In this document: positions 1 through 8,854 of the stretch, piece after piece
How the letters are laid out: every line of letters starts with the position of its first letter
Numbering within the stretch: the stretch's first letter is position 1
Source: Alicyclobacillus shizuokensis NBRC 103103
Lineage (GTDB): Bacteria; Bacillota; Bacilli; Alicyclobacillales; Alicyclobacillaceae
DNA: 56,960 bases
Reading direction: 5' to 3'
Assembly (NCBI RefSeq): GCF_001552255.1
Contig: NZ_BCQV01000033.1
Span: 1-56,960, forward strand
Made by a program: the position numbers and the translations under genes
Notes under the pieces: model-generated
Database searches by the model: none
What the model was told of the DNA's origin: nothing
The model's input: only the letters and a program-made list of their open reading frames with translations

Positions 1-20
1 TCAACTCGTCTGTACATACG

Positions 21-53
21 CCGGGCAGAAGGACTGGACATCCTTCTGCCCGG
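21..53 (-). terminator. Perfect 13-bp hairpin downstream of the binding-protein gene
   Basis: The stem CCGGGCAGAAGGA pairs with TCCTTCTGCCCGG around a 7-nt loop, 55 bases past the stop of the solute-binding gene. Neither strand has a U-run after the stem. It may therefore be a 3' end stabiliser or a weak or Rho-assisted terminator between the binding protein and genes to the left, rather than a classical terminator. Confidence 0.55.
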
Positions 54-108
54 ACAGGCAGTCGCGCCACGTCGACCGACGGCGGCTGTGTCGGTCGTGA
101 ACAGGCGA

Positions 109-1791
109 TTAAGACCGCGGCTTGAGGTGCATGACCACAATCTCCGGCGCCGGCCACGCCCAGGCCGCAGGCGTCACGTACGGATGGTCCGCATCCGGCC
201 AACCGGTGTACTTGCTGTCGTTGTACTCGTACCAGGTCGGGCCTTCAAACAGCGGGATCGTGGGCAGAGTTTCGGCAACAATCTTCTCAATCTTGTAGAC
301 CTCCTGCTTCTGGGTGTTCTCGTCGGTAGTCGTCGAGAACGCCTGCAGGGCTTTGTCAACCTCCGCGTTGCTGAACTGCTCATAATTCTGCGGGCCGCCG
401 GTGCCGTAGGTCGTCTTGTAGATGTAGTACGGATTGGGACCGGTACCGGAAGAATAAATTGCCAGCTCGAACTTGTGGCTCTGCAGCATCGAAATGTAAC
501 CGCCGTACTGCTGCTGCTGGACCTGCACCTTGATGCCGACTTTCTGCAGGTCCTGGGCAATCAACTGAGCGGACATATCCCAGTCGGTCCAGCCGGCGAC
601 CACCTGCATCGTGAACGACAGCGGCTTGCCGTCCGGCGTCTCGAAGATGCCGTTCGAATTTTTCTTGAAGCCCGCATCCTGCAGCAACTTGACAGCCTGC
701 TGCTGGTTGTACGTGAACTCGGTGTCCTGTTTCGGCAGGCTGGGATCCAGCCAATCCTTCATGATGGGCAGGAGCACCCCGGTTGGATTGGAGGCCTGCG
801 GATACCCATACTCCGCCTTCTGGATGAGCGCGCCCCGGTCAATCGCCAGACTGATGGCTTTGCGCACGGTCAAATTGCTGAGAATCGGGTTCTTCAGGTT
901 TGGAATCACCTGAACATTGTTGTTCGGTGGGAACCAGTAATGATTGTTCGGACTCTTGGAGGTGTACACGTTCTTGATGTTCGGGATGAACTGGCTTGAC
1001 CAGTCGGCTTCGCCCTTGGCCAGCGCCAGGTTGGCCGAGTCGTTGCTGTTGTAGGACGGGATTTCAATTTCCGGCACGGGCGGCTTGCCCAGGTAGTAAT
1101 TCGGGTTGGCCTTGAACTTGTAGTCCTGGGACGTAAAGGTGTCCAGTACGTACGGGCCGGTGCCGACCGGATTCTCGTTGTTGGTCTTTCTTGGGTCCGA
1201 TATGTTTTTCCAGATGTGCTCCGGCACGATGTACGTCTCGAGCACGTACATGGCAAACGGCACGTCCGGCTTCTTGAAGTCGAACACGACCTTATAGTCG
1301 CCGTCCGCCTTCACATCGGCCAGCTCCTGCCAGACCCCGCTGGTATCGAGTGCTGGGTTCTTCTTCAGCAGATTGAACGTGTACACCACGTCCTGCGAGG
1401 TGAACTTCTGGCCGTCCGACCACTTGGCGTTGTCGCGCAGCGTTACCGTCAGCGTCTTGTTGCCGTTGCTCCAAGCCATGCTCTTGCCGAGGATGCCGTA
1501 CTTCTCCGGTCCCACCAGGTTGTAGTAATACAGCGGTTCATAGATGAAGCCGTCCGTCCCCGGATTGGACGTCGTTTGAAACGGATTGAAGTTGCGCTGG
1601 AAGCTGCCATACGGCGCGGGCACCATGACGATGGGCTGACCCTGTGCGCTTCCCTGCGATTGCGTCGTGTTGGCCTTCCCGGAAGAATTGCCGCTGCTGT
1701 TGCCGCCGGAGCTGCTTCCGCACCCGGCGACCGTCGCCGAAAGCGCTATCGCCACCGCCGCGGTACTGCCCAGTTTCCAGGTCTTTTTCAT
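109..1791 (-). CDS. ABC transporter family-5 solute-binding lipoprotein
   Basis: A 560-aa extracellular substrate-binding lipoprotein (SBP_bac_5 family) of the peptide/oligosaccharide ABC importers. Residues 1-24 form a lipoprotein signal (MKKTWKLGS, hydrophobic core, lipobox VAGC) with Cys24 as the lipid-modified residue, then a Gly/Ser/Asn-rich tether. The conserved family-5 segments WSDGQKFTSQDVVYTFNLL and AISLAIDRGALIQKA are present. The ATG at 1791 follows AAGGAGGT by 9 nt; an open frame further upstream lacks family similarity. The gene lies 225 bp downstream of a LacI-type repressor gene and behind a LacI-like operator. Family 5 includes sugar binders as well as peptide binders, and LacI control makes an oligosaccharide ligand plausible (inference). 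It is distinct from the two paralogous binding proteins at 16.5 and 22.5 kb. Its permeases presumably lie left of the window. Confidence 0.92.
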   Translation of the reverse strand: MKKTWKLGSTAAVAIALSATVAGCGSSSGGNSSGNSSGKANTTQSQGSAQGQPIVMVPAPYGSFQRNFNPFQTTSNPGTDGFIYEPLYYYNLVGPEKYGILGKSMAWSNGNKTLTVTLRDNAKWSDGQKFTSQDVVYTFNLLKKNPALDTSGVWQELADVKADGDYKVVFDFKKPDVPFAMYVLETYIVPEHIWKNISDPRKTNNENPVGTGPYVLDTFTSQDYKFKANPNYYLGKPPVPEIEIPSYNSNDSANLALAKGEADWSSQFIPNIKNVYTSKSPNNHYWFPPNNNVQVIPNLKNPILSNLTVRKAISLAIDRGALIQKAEYGYPQASNPTGVLLPIMKDWLDPSLPKQDTEFTYNQQQAVKLLQDAGFKKNSNGIFETPDGKPLSFTMQVVAGWTDWDMSAQLIAQDLQKVGIKVQVQQQQYGGYISMLQSHKFELAIYSSGTGPNPYYIYKTTYGTGGPQNYEQFSNAEVDKALQAFSTTTDENTQKQEVYKIEKIVAETLPTIPLFEGPTWYEYNDSKYTGWPDADHPYVTPAAWAWPAPEIVVMHLKPRS

Positions 1792-1883
1792 CCACACTCG
1801 ACCTCCTTCAAATGTCCACGACAACATGGATAGAGTACTCGCACACCATCGCTCCCACGGCAATCGGTGCGCGCGGGCCGTCA

Positions 1884-1901
1884 CATGAATGCGTTTTCAT
1901 G
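1884..1901. promoter_or_regulatory. Candidate LacI-family operator upstream of the binding-protein gene
   Basis: CATGAATGCGTTTTCATG is an imperfect palindrome centred on CG, the hallmark of LacI-family and CcpA cre-like operators. It lies 93 bp upstream of the binding-protein start. On the minus strand its core GAAAACGCATTC matches 10 of 12 bases of the core in front of the neighbouring LacI gene (3066-3077). It misses the cre consensus at one position, so CcpA is an alternative reader. Confidence 0.55.
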
Positions 1902-2016
1902 TTGTGGGTGCACGGCACCACATCAGCCTCTCCCCTTTCTCTCTATACCGGACAGAACCAGGACAGGGCGGCCAACTTTGCCAGTCTGCCCTTTTGCCCA
2001 TACATTCCTGGTCCTT

Positions 2017-3042
2017 CTATCGCAGGTGAGCTGGGGGCCCCACTGTCTCCCGCACCACCAACTCGGTCGGAACGGTGATGATGGACGGCAGCTTGCTCGG
2101 ATCCGCAATCAGCCCGAGTAATTCCGCAGCCGCCTTGCTCCCCATCTCCTCCCGTTGCTGGCGGATAGTGGTCAGGCCGGGAGTCACATAACGCGCCAAT
2201 GTGATATCGTCAAAACCTACCACCGAAATGTCCCGCGCCACCTCCATCCCGCGTTCACGAAAGGCGCGGATGGCGCCAATCGCCATCAGGTCACTCACAC
2301 AGAACACGGCGGTTGGGCGATGTGCGCAGTCGAGCAGACGACAGGCAGCCTGATATCCACTTTCCTCCATAAAATCGCCTTTCAAAACCCACTCTGGATG
2401 AAACGGAAGACTGCGTCTGCGCAACTCCTGCTGGTACCCAATCAATCGATCCTGTCCTGGCTTTGTCGCCAGCTGGTCTCCGAAGAAAGCGATTTCCCTG
2501 TGTCCACAGTCTGCCAGATAGCGGACGGCGGCCACCGCTCCGCCGACATTGTCCGACGTCAGGTAACTTGCCCGTGAACCGACCAGATCGAGGTCCACAA
2601 ACACACACGGGATCTGGCTGTTGGCCAACTCCGGCAACCGCGGGTCACGCCGCGGAACGCCAAACACGAGCACCCCATCGACCTCGCGATGCCTCGCGCG
2701 CGCTTCAAAGCCGCTGAGCGCCTCCTCCAACTGCCGGTCCGCAAAGAACAGCACATCGTAGCCCTGGCGCCCGACCACATCCTGGAATGCGGAAATCAGG
2801 TCGCTGAAAAACGGGTGCCGCAACCCTACATTGACGTAGTCCTCAAAGAACACCCCGATACACATCGTGCGTTTGGTCGCCAAGCTCCTGGCGATGGCGT
2901 TGGGCCGATAACCGAGCTCCTCGGTTATCCGTTGCACCTTCAGGCGAGTCGCCACACTGACATCCCGGTACCCATTCAGAACTTTGGACACCGTGGCGGC
3001 CGAGACACCCGCTCGCTTGGCAATGTCGTATATGGTCGTCAC
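2017..3042 (-). CDS. LacI-family transcriptional regulator
   Basis: A 341-aa repressor. Residues 1-50 form the LacI helix-turn-helix and hinge: TTIYDIAKRAGVSAATVSKVLNG is the textbook LacI recognition unit, followed by VQRITEELGYRPNAIARSLA. The rest is the periplasmic-binding-like effector domain, with VDGVLVFG and VVGFDDITLARYVTPGLTTI typical of sugar-responsive members. The frame is open for 39 more codons upstream, but the family begins at VTTIYDIA, so the GTG at 3042 is chosen. A CG-centred palindrome lies 24-35 bp upstream of the start and suggests autoregulation. The gene is co-oriented with the binding-protein gene, whose promoter region carries a matching site. The effector is probably the sugar imported by that system (inference). 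Confidence 0.93.
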   Translation of the reverse strand: MTTIYDIAKRAGVSAATVSKVLNGYRDVSVATRLKVQRITEELGYRPNAIARSLATKRTMCIGVFFEDYVNVGLRHPFFSDLISAFQDVVGRQGYDVLFFADRQLEEALSGFEARARHREVDGVLVFGVPRRDPRLPELANSQIPCVFVDLDLVGSRASYLTSDNVGGAVAAVRYLADCGHREIAFFGDQLATKPGQDRLIGYQQELRRRSLPFHPEWVLKGDFMEESGYQAACRLLDCAHRPTAVFCVSDLMAIGAIRAFRERGMEVARDISVVGFDDITLARYVTPGLTTIRQQREEMGSKAAAELLGLIADPSKLPSIITVPTELVVRETVGPPAHLR

Positions 3043-3065
3043 ACGGCACTCTTCCCTACCACGCA

Positions 3066-3077
3066 GAAAGCGGTTTC
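3066..3077. promoter_or_regulatory. Candidate autoregulatory LacI operator
   Basis: GAAAGCGGTTTC (minus strand GAAACCGCTTTC) is a CG-centred palindrome 24 bp upstream of the LacI GTG start. It shares the GAAANCGCNTTC core with the site at 1884-1901, and binding here would block expression of the repressor gene itself. Confidence 0.45.
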
Positions 3078-3300
3078 GATGTTTCCAACAACAGAGCACT
3101 TTGACTATATGGATGCTTATTCGACACGCTGCTCGAAAGTCCTCCTGTTGCAGCCACAATTTTTGCGAAACTCGCCAGCAAGGATGGACGTCGAGACCTC
3201 ACGGTCCCCTAGACCCGGATCCGGCGTCCAGCTCCGTCCGCGGCAAGGCATCCTCAGCCACCGAGGTCCCCACGCCATCCCTGCAGTGATCAAGGAAGCC

Positions 3301-3744
3301 CTAATCTCTCCTCTCCCGCACGTATTTGTACAACTGGACGAGCAATGCTCGACGCGTCAGGAGTCCCAGCAGTTCTCCGTCCTCGTTGGTCACGCACAGG
3401 AACGGCCGGTTGATGGACAACTCCAATGCTCTTAAAAACGATTCCGTCGCCTGGATGCACGGCGCCTCCGTCTTCATCACCTGCTCCACTGTCGCTTCCG
3501 ACAATCGCTCAAATTCGATGCGCTCGTTGCCCAGGATGGAATCGAGAATCATCGTCTTGCTGATGATACCCCGCACCCGCGACCGTGTATCCAGTACGGG
3601 AATTGCGGAATATCCGCTCTTGACCAAGACCAGGAGCGCATGCTCCAGGTTGTTGAATGGCTGTACGCAGGCCACGTTTTGCACCGGAATCAACAGCTCC
3701 CGAATGTTCGTTGCCAGGATGTCTCTGTGGTCCATGTCCATCAC
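3301..3744 (-). CDS. cbpB: Two-CBS-domain protein, CbpB/DarB (YkuL) type
   Basis: A 147-aa protein of two CBS domains (about residues 12-65 and 85-140) and nothing else, the same length and layout as B. subtilis DarB (YkuL). DarB and CbpB bind cyclic di-AMP and, in the apo form, act on the stringent-response enzyme Rel and on pyruvate carboxylase. Conserved stretches include ALLVLVKSGYSAIPVLD with RVRGIISKTMILDSIL, and RPFLCVTNEDGELLGLLTRRA. The start is the GTG at 3744, 9 nt after AGGAGG; an ATG follows directly. It is divergent from spermidine synthase and has no operon partner. Assignment rests on architecture and overall resemblance; c-di-AMP binding is inferred. Confidence 0.85.
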   Translation of the reverse strand: MMDMDHRDILATNIRELLIPVQNVACVQPFNNLEHALLVLVKSGYSAIPVLDTRSRVRGIISKTMILDSILGNERIEFERLSEATVEQVMKTEAPCIQATESFLRALELSINRPFLCVTNEDGELLGLLTRRALLVQLYKYVRERRD

Positions 3745-3938
3745 GAGGGACGCCCTCCTAGCATGGCATGTTTCTCAATCCGGCCGCCCGTATCGCCCAG
3801 GGCGCCAATCCCATTGTACCCTGTCGCACGCAGGCTGTGGTGTCATTTCTCCGACATACGGCAAGGCGGCCCGCCGGCATCGCTTCCGCAAGTCTGCTAA
3901 ACTGATAGGGAAGTCATGTCGCAAGGAGGAGATGGGCG

Positions 3939-4796
3939 TTGCCGTTTTGGTTTCACGAGCCTGCAGCCCCGGGACACTTCTTGGGCTGGAAAGTGAACCG
4001 AATGCTGTACTCAGGGCAATCTCGTTACCAGCGGATCGAGTTTGTGGAAACGGAAGAGTTTGGTACGGCTCTCGTGCTCGACGGCGTCATGCAGACCACG
4101 TCTGGAGATGAATACATCTACCACGAGATGCTCGCCGGCGTCCCACTGGCGGCCCACGAAAACCCACAACAGGTGCTGATTCTCGGTGGCGGGGATTGCG
4201 GATTGGCCTCGACGGTCCTGCAGGACCCGCGCGTACAGGAACTGCGCATGGTGGAGATTGACGAGGAGGTCGTCAGTCTCTCCTGCACCTACCTTCCCCG
4301 GCACACGCGCAGCCTGCAGGACCCCAGACTGGCCATCACGTACCAGGACGGGGCCCAATTCTTGAAACACGCCCGTCCCGAGTCGTACGACCTAATCCTG
4401 GTCGATTCGACCGATCCAGACACCAACTCTGGCCAGTGGCTGTACACACCCGAGTTTCACGCCTCCGTTCTGCGTGCGCTCAAACCAGGCGGAGCCTACG
4501 TCCAACACTCGGGCACCCCGTTTTACGATCCGGACGTGCTCCGCAGCGTCAGCCGCGATGTGGCGGACCGTTTCCCATCCTGCCAGGTGTACTGGACGAC
4601 GATACCTACCTACCCAGGCGGCCTGTTCACCTTTACCGCTGGCAGCAAGGGACTGGATTTGAGCGTCCCTCGTCACCGTCTGTCCTGGGACACGCGGTGG
4701 TACAATGCGGAACTGCACCGGGCCGCCTTCGCGCTGCCCCAATCCGTCAAGGAACTGCTGCCCGATTCCATTCTCAAAGCCGTCACACCCGGCTGA
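3939..4796 (+). CDS. speE: Polyamine aminopropyltransferase (spermidine synthase)
   Basis: A 285-aa enzyme of the SpeE family, which transfers an aminopropyl group from decarboxylated S-adenosylmethionine to putrescine in the cytosol. The N-terminal beta domain (LVLDGVMQTTSGDEYIYHEML) is followed by the Rossmann methyltransferase-like fold. The nucleotide loop reads LILGGGDCGLASTVL, where the usual form is GGGDGG, so the second Gly of the DGG triplet is Cys. MVEIDEEVV and the catalytic DSTDP loop are present, but the loop continues DTNSGQW rather than the usual VGPA. TTIPTYPGGLFTF is well kept. The TTG start at 3939 lies 8 nt after AAGGAGGA. No speD or speA is nearby. The loop differences may alter amine preference (inference). 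Confidence 0.9.
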   Translation: MPFWFHEPAAPGHFLGWKVNRMLYSGQSRYQRIEFVETEEFGTALVLDGVMQTTSGDEYIYHEMLAGVPLAAHENPQQVLILGGGDCGLASTVLQDPRVQELRMVEIDEEVVSLSCTYLPRHTRSLQDPRLAITYQDGAQFLKHARPESYDLILVDSTDPDTNSGQWLYTPEFHASVLRALKPGGAYVQHSGTPFYDPDVLRSVSRDVADRFPSCQVYWTTIPTYPGGLFTFTAGSKGLDLSVPRHRLSWDTRWYNAELHRAAFALPQSVKELLPDSILKAVTPG

Positions 4797-4934
4797 AGCT
4801 TCCGGGGCAACGCGCGGGCCTGCATCCGCGCGGCCCACTGGCGGCTTCCTAGCTTGTATTATATATTTTATATTTAGACCCCGCTTTCCGCGCGTCCTCG
4901 CGATGGCGCCAGCCGAAGCGCCTGGATGCCCCCG

Positions 4935-6284
4935 TCACGGGCGGCGCCTGCGGCGGCCCTGAGCAGATGCCCCCGGCTGAGGGGTAGGAACGGGCTGCCC
5001 ACGCCGAACGTCGAACACGTCGTCGAGCAAATACCAGTTCTGTGCGAAGCTGTTGGGCAGCACCCAGTAGCTGAGGCCGCGCAGATTGTACAACTCGACC
5101 AAGTTGAACTTCGCGGCCACACTCAGGGCGTCCTCAAACCATACCACGTGCTGCCGGCGCTCACCGTCCGTGTAGTGGAAATACGGGGATGCGGCCCGCG
5201 TGTCCCACAGCACCTCCGACTCCCGTTCGATGGCCAACTCCATCGCCGCTTCACAGGACAGCCCGCTGGCGCGTTCGCCGGGGCGCCAGGGCAGTGTCCA
5301 GTCGTAACCGTACAGCGCTATACCCATCAAGACCTTGCGCGAGTCCATCTGCGAAGTCGCGTAATCCAACACGGCTTGCACTTGGTCAATCGGGGCCACC
5401 GCCATCGGCGGTCCACCGACCCACCCCCACTCATACGTCATTAGCATCAGAAAATCCACCGCTTCGCCCAGGGCGCGGTAGTCAAAGGCGCCCATCCAGG
5501 AGGCCGTCGGCATATCCTGCGTCTTCGGACCCAGGGCAATAGAAATGGACATTCGCTGCCTGCGCAACGCGGCCGCTGCCTCACGGACAAACTGGTTGTA
5601 CAACTGCCTGTCGCCGGGGCGCAGGTGTTCAAAGTCGATGTTCAAACCGGAGAATCCCTTGCGCCTGGCCGTCTCGATGGCGTTGTTGAGGAGTCGTCCG
5701 CGCAGCGAGGCGTTGCTGAGGATGGTATGCGCCAGTTCGGTGTTGAACGTGTTGCCGTCAAAATTGGTCATCGTCATGAGCGGCTGAATCCCCAATTGGC
5801 GGGCGGCGCGCAACGCCTGCTCATCCCGTTGCGGTTGCAGGGAGCCGTCCGCCTGCGCCTGGTAGCTGAAGACAGACAGGTAAGTGAGGTTTTGGATTTC
5901 CCTGACTACGTTAGCGTCGCTGGCGCTCCCCTCTGGCAGCAGATAGGCGTTCACTTCCATCGTGCGTTTCTGGGGGACCGGCTTTGGCACATACAGCGTC
6001 GTCCCGGCTTGCAACGCCTCAACATCCCTTTGGCCGAGCCACGCCCGCAGCAACTGTTCGCTCACGCCAACGCGGCGCGCAATCTGCGCCAGCGTATCGC
6101 CCGCCCGCACCTGGTACGGCTGTGCCATGTAGCGGTCTCGAGCGGGCAGCAAAAGGTGCAGACCCGGGGTCAACCGGTCCCGTTGACCCAGTTCGTTCAA
6201 ACGTATGATGCGCCGGGTAGACACACCGAACTGATTGGCAATGGAACTGATGCTGTCGCCCGGCTTGACCGTGTAGATGAACAT
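4935..6284 (-). CDS. LysM-GH18 spore cortex lytic enzyme, SleL/YaaH-like
   Basis: A 449-aa protein with two N-terminal LysM repeats (about residues 2-46 and 50-97, VKPGDSISSIANQFGVS and VRAGDTLAQIARRVGVS) and a glycoside hydrolase family 18 domain from about 105. GLNIDFEHLRPGDRQ holds the family catalytic motif with its acid Glu, and LMLMTYEWGWVGGPP is the second family signature. There is no secretion signal, as in SleL/YaaH, which sits in the spore coat and degrades cortex during germination. The chosen ATG at 6284 follows GGAGG with no spacer, so the exact start is uncertain, but the LysM fold begins here and the longer frame upstream is not protein-like. Convergent with speE. Confidence 0.9.
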   Translation of the reverse strand: MFIYTVKPGDSISSIANQFGVSTRRIIRLNELGQRDRLTPGLHLLLPARDRYMAQPYQVRAGDTLAQIARRVGVSEQLLRAWLGQRDVEALQAGTTLYVPKPVPQKRTMEVNAYLLPEGSASDANVVREIQNLTYLSVFSYQAQADGSLQPQRDEQALRAARQLGIQPLMTMTNFDGNTFNTELAHTILSNASLRGRLLNNAIETARRKGFSGLNIDFEHLRPGDRQLYNQFVREAAAALRRQRMSISIALGPKTQDMPTASWMGAFDYRALGEAVDFLMLMTYEWGWVGGPPMAVAPIDQVQAVLDYATSQMDSRKVLMGIALYGYDWTLPWRPGERASGLSCEAAMELAIERESEVLWDTRAASPYFHYTDGERRQHVVWFEDALSVAAKFNLVELYNLRGLSYWVLPNSFAQNWYLLDDVFDVRRGQPVPTPQPGASAQGRRRRRP

Positions 6285-6390
6285 CCTCCATTCCGCCCTT
6301 CCATACGCAAGCATACCCTCGCTTACCATATGCACGGGCGGGCATGGGCGTGTGCCGAGTGGGAGCGCCGAAGAACAACAGGGTCGGTCC

Positions 6391-7875
6391 TCAACCCTTG
6401 GCCGAAGAAGTGGAAGATTGGTGCACGAGCACGACCGCCGTCCCGTCCTGATAGGCGATGCGCCAGTCCGGCTGGCTTTCCAGATAGGTAACGATGGAAT
6501 CCCCCGGCGGGAACAAGGCGGTTTCAAAACGATACTTGTCCAAAAGCTCTGGACACTGCCACCATACGTTCTGCAAGGCCAGGTAATCGTCGAACACCCC
6601 GCTGGCCAAGAAAACGTCCGTCCTGCCGTCCACAAACGTCGGGATTCCGCGGTAAATCAGATAGCCGCCCCAGTCGTAGGCGTTCAACAGACGGCGCGTG
6701 CGTCCATGCTGAATCAGGTAGTCAACGGCCGCCACGGGATAGGCGCTGGTGCTGAAGTGTTGGTCCACGGGACCCCGGACCTGGTGCCCATGCTCGGCAC
6801 AGAACAGGGCGGACGCGGCCACCCCCGCGGCGGTGAGGACGCTCTCCGCAAGGCGCAGCCAGCGCCAAGCAAAAAAGTCGCGGAGGGACTCCTCCCAGTC
6901 GGCCAAGACCGCGGCGAGAAGCGGCACAGCGCAGATGGTCGTGTAGGGCAGGAAACGCTGATAGATAAGCGTCACCGCGAAGGCGCCGCCAAAAAACAGA
7001 GTCTCGCGCAGCGGCAGCGGGCGCCGGCGCGCCAGCAGAAGCAGAAATACAACGATGAGAAAGGGGAGCACGACCTGCTGGAACGACTCGGTGTGAAAAT
7101 TGGGCGAGTGCCACTCCATGATGTTGTCCACCAAGTCCTTGTTGGTGGACAACAGTCCATAGGTGAACGTCTGCAGGTGGTTCGGATTGATCAACCCGAG
7201 GACAAAGCCAAGTCCACCCGCCCCGATCAGATGCAGACGCGCCGGCCAGGACAGAGAAAACCTCTGCAGCCGGCCCAGGGAAGGGACAAAACTCAACAAG
7301 ACCTCCAGCCCAATCATGACCACACCGATGCTGGCCGACGCGTGGGCATTGGCCCACAGCCATAACAGGGGCGGCATGAGACACGCCGCCCCCCAGCGGC
7401 CTTCCCGGACGTGGCTGAGCAACCACAGAAAGACGGCAAACAAGAGGTAGGAAACCAACTGTGGGCGCAGCGTCCAAAAGTCGAGCGCCACCCAGGTCGC
7501 CGCGCAGGCCGCCAGGGCACTGGCCAGATAAGCGCCGTGGGAGACGCGAATCCCCAAGCGATACAGGACCAGCACGGTGAGCGCGTGCAAGCCGGCGTAC
7601 AGCAGCCACGCCCCGACAAACTGAAAGTGTTCCACCAACGCCGCCAGGACGACCTCAAACAGCCACTCGTGCGTCACCCAAGGGTGGCCGTGCATCGTCC
7701 AGGAGAACGGATCGGTAGTGGGCACCTGATGTCGATCCAGAATGTAGCGGCCGGCTGCCAGATGCCAGGGAGTGTCCGGATCGGAAAACGGGCGCATCGC
7801 ATAGACCGCAAACCACGCCATCCAGGCGCATAGGACGGCGTGCGGCAGACGCAACCAGCGACCAATCCAGGACAT
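6391..7875 (-). CDS. Polytopic membrane protein, GT-C glycosyltransferase-like
   Basis: A 494-aa membrane protein with about ten hydrophobic segments. The N-terminal loop after the first helix reads RPFSDPDTPWHLAAG and then PTTDPFSW and HPWVTHEWLFE. This acidic first loop, with DPD and a His, is the layout of GT-C fold, lipid-linked-sugar glycosyltransferases, where such acidic residues act in catalysis. The C-terminal 150 residues are soluble, with NAYDWGGYLIYRG and FVDGRTDVF. I recognise the pattern from uncharacterised bacterial membrane proteins but know no substrate. The ATG at 7875 lies about 8 nt after AAGGAGG. It is co-oriented with the membrane protein to its right and the SleL-like gene to its left. 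Function is open; glycosyl transfer is an inference from the loop. Confidence 0.75.
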   Translation of the reverse strand: MSWIGRWLRLPHAVLCAWMAWFAVYAMRPFSDPDTPWHLAAGRYILDRHQVPTTDPFSWTMHGHPWVTHEWLFEVVLAALVEHFQFVGAWLLYAGLHALTVLVLYRLGIRVSHGAYLASALAACAATWVALDFWTLRPQLVSYLLFAVFLWLLSHVREGRWGAACLMPPLLWLWANAHASASIGVVMIGLEVLLSFVPSLGRLQRFSLSWPARLHLIGAGGLGFVLGLINPNHLQTFTYGLLSTNKDLVDNIMEWHSPNFHTESFQQVVLPFLIVVFLLLLARRRPLPLRETLFFGGAFAVTLIYQRFLPYTTICAVPLLAAVLADWEESLRDFFAWRWLRLAESVLTAAGVAASALFCAEHGHQVRGPVDQHFSTSAYPVAAVDYLIQHGRTRRLLNAYDWGGYLIYRGIPTFVDGRTDVFLASGVFDDYLALQNVWWQCPELLDKYRFETALFPPGDSIVTYLESQPDWRIAYQDGTAVVLVHQSSTSSAKG

Positions 7876-7941
7876 CCCATCCCCTCCTTGACCGACAGCA
7901 GTACCCGGATGGGGCGCCGCGCACGATACAGCCGTACCGAA

Positions 7942-8820
7942 TCAGCCGCGCCCGTCGCGCAGATGAACATACAGGTTGGCCTGTGCAAGCATGGTGAACG
8001 GAGACGTGAACACCAGGACAATGCCGTTGACAACGAGGATGGCAACCGAATTATGCACCAGTCCGACCATGAGGGCGCCAATCACCGCCTGCACGACGGT
8101 GATGAAAAAGTAGGTGATGACGAATACCCAGAAGACTCGCCAGCCTTGCTTGCGGGTCAACACCCACGACCGGCGAATGGCGGCCCACAGCAGTAATGGC
8201 TCCGCAAAGACGATGGGGGAGACCTGGGAAAAACGGATAGCAATCCAAACCCCAATCACGGCCGCCGCAAGGGCAACCACGGCAGCAACGGGACCCATCA
8301 AAGCAAATGCGAACGACATAATCAGTCCGGCGACAAAGACGAGGACCGTCATCACAACCAGCCATAGCAACCACCATAAAACCGTGGTCACCGCCACCGC
8401 CGGCAGGCGGCGGGCCGATGTGGACAGGGCATCGTCCAAAGCCGGGGGCTCGCCAGTGGCCGACAGACTCAAGGCCAGGCGCAGCACCATCCCGAACAAC
8501 AGCGGCATCACGACCAACGCGCGCAGCAACCCGAGCACCGCGACCACCGCCGGGTTGTCCGCTCCCGCCGAGTCCGCCTCGGTCGTGTTGAGCCACTGCT
8601 CCAGCGACTTGTCATTGTTCAAGATGGACTGAAAGATGTCGGTCCATTGACTCACGGCGTGGTAGTCAAAAATGCCAAGAAGAACCAAATAAGGAACAAG
8701 GATGCATGCCGACGCGGTCAGCCAGTAACGAACATGGCCCCGATACTGGGCCCAAGTCGCGGACAGAACCGCACCCACACGCACCTTGCGCACCTCAAAC
8801 TCCTTCCAGGAACCAGCCAC
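7942..8820 (-). CDS. Uncharacterised integral membrane protein
   Basis: A 292-aa protein with about six transmembrane segments: residues 30-50, a pair near 95-120, a long Ala/Val-rich pair near 140-200, and a pair near 235-275. FAEPLLLWAAIRRSWVLTRKQGWRVFWVF is typical of the cytoplasmic loop in YciC-like and glycerophosphodiester-phosphodiesterase-associated membrane domains (ARRSWxLTRGxxWR type). No enzyme residues are evident. The GTG at 8820 follows GGGAGG by 7 nt. It lies 66 bp upstream of the GT-C-like gene and 34 bp downstream of the ABC exporter pair, so the three may be co-transcribed. The role is unknown. Confidence 0.75.
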   Translation of the reverse strand: MAGSWKEFEVRKVRVGAVLSATWAQYRGHVRYWLTASACILVPYLVLLGIFDYHAVSQWTDIFQSILNNDKSLEQWLNTTEADSAGADNPAVVAVLGLLRALVVMPLLFGMVLRLALSLSATGEPPALDDALSTSARRLPAVAVTTVLWWLLWLVVMTVLVFVAGLIMSFAFALMGPVAAVVALAAAVIGVWIAIRFSQVSPIVFAEPLLLWAAIRRSWVLTRKQGWRVFWVFVITYFFITVVQAVIGALMVGLVHNSVAILVVNGIVLVFTSPFTMLAQANLYVHLRDGRG

Positions 8821-8854
8821 AAATCATCCTCCCAATCCTCTCGCATCCCTCCTA

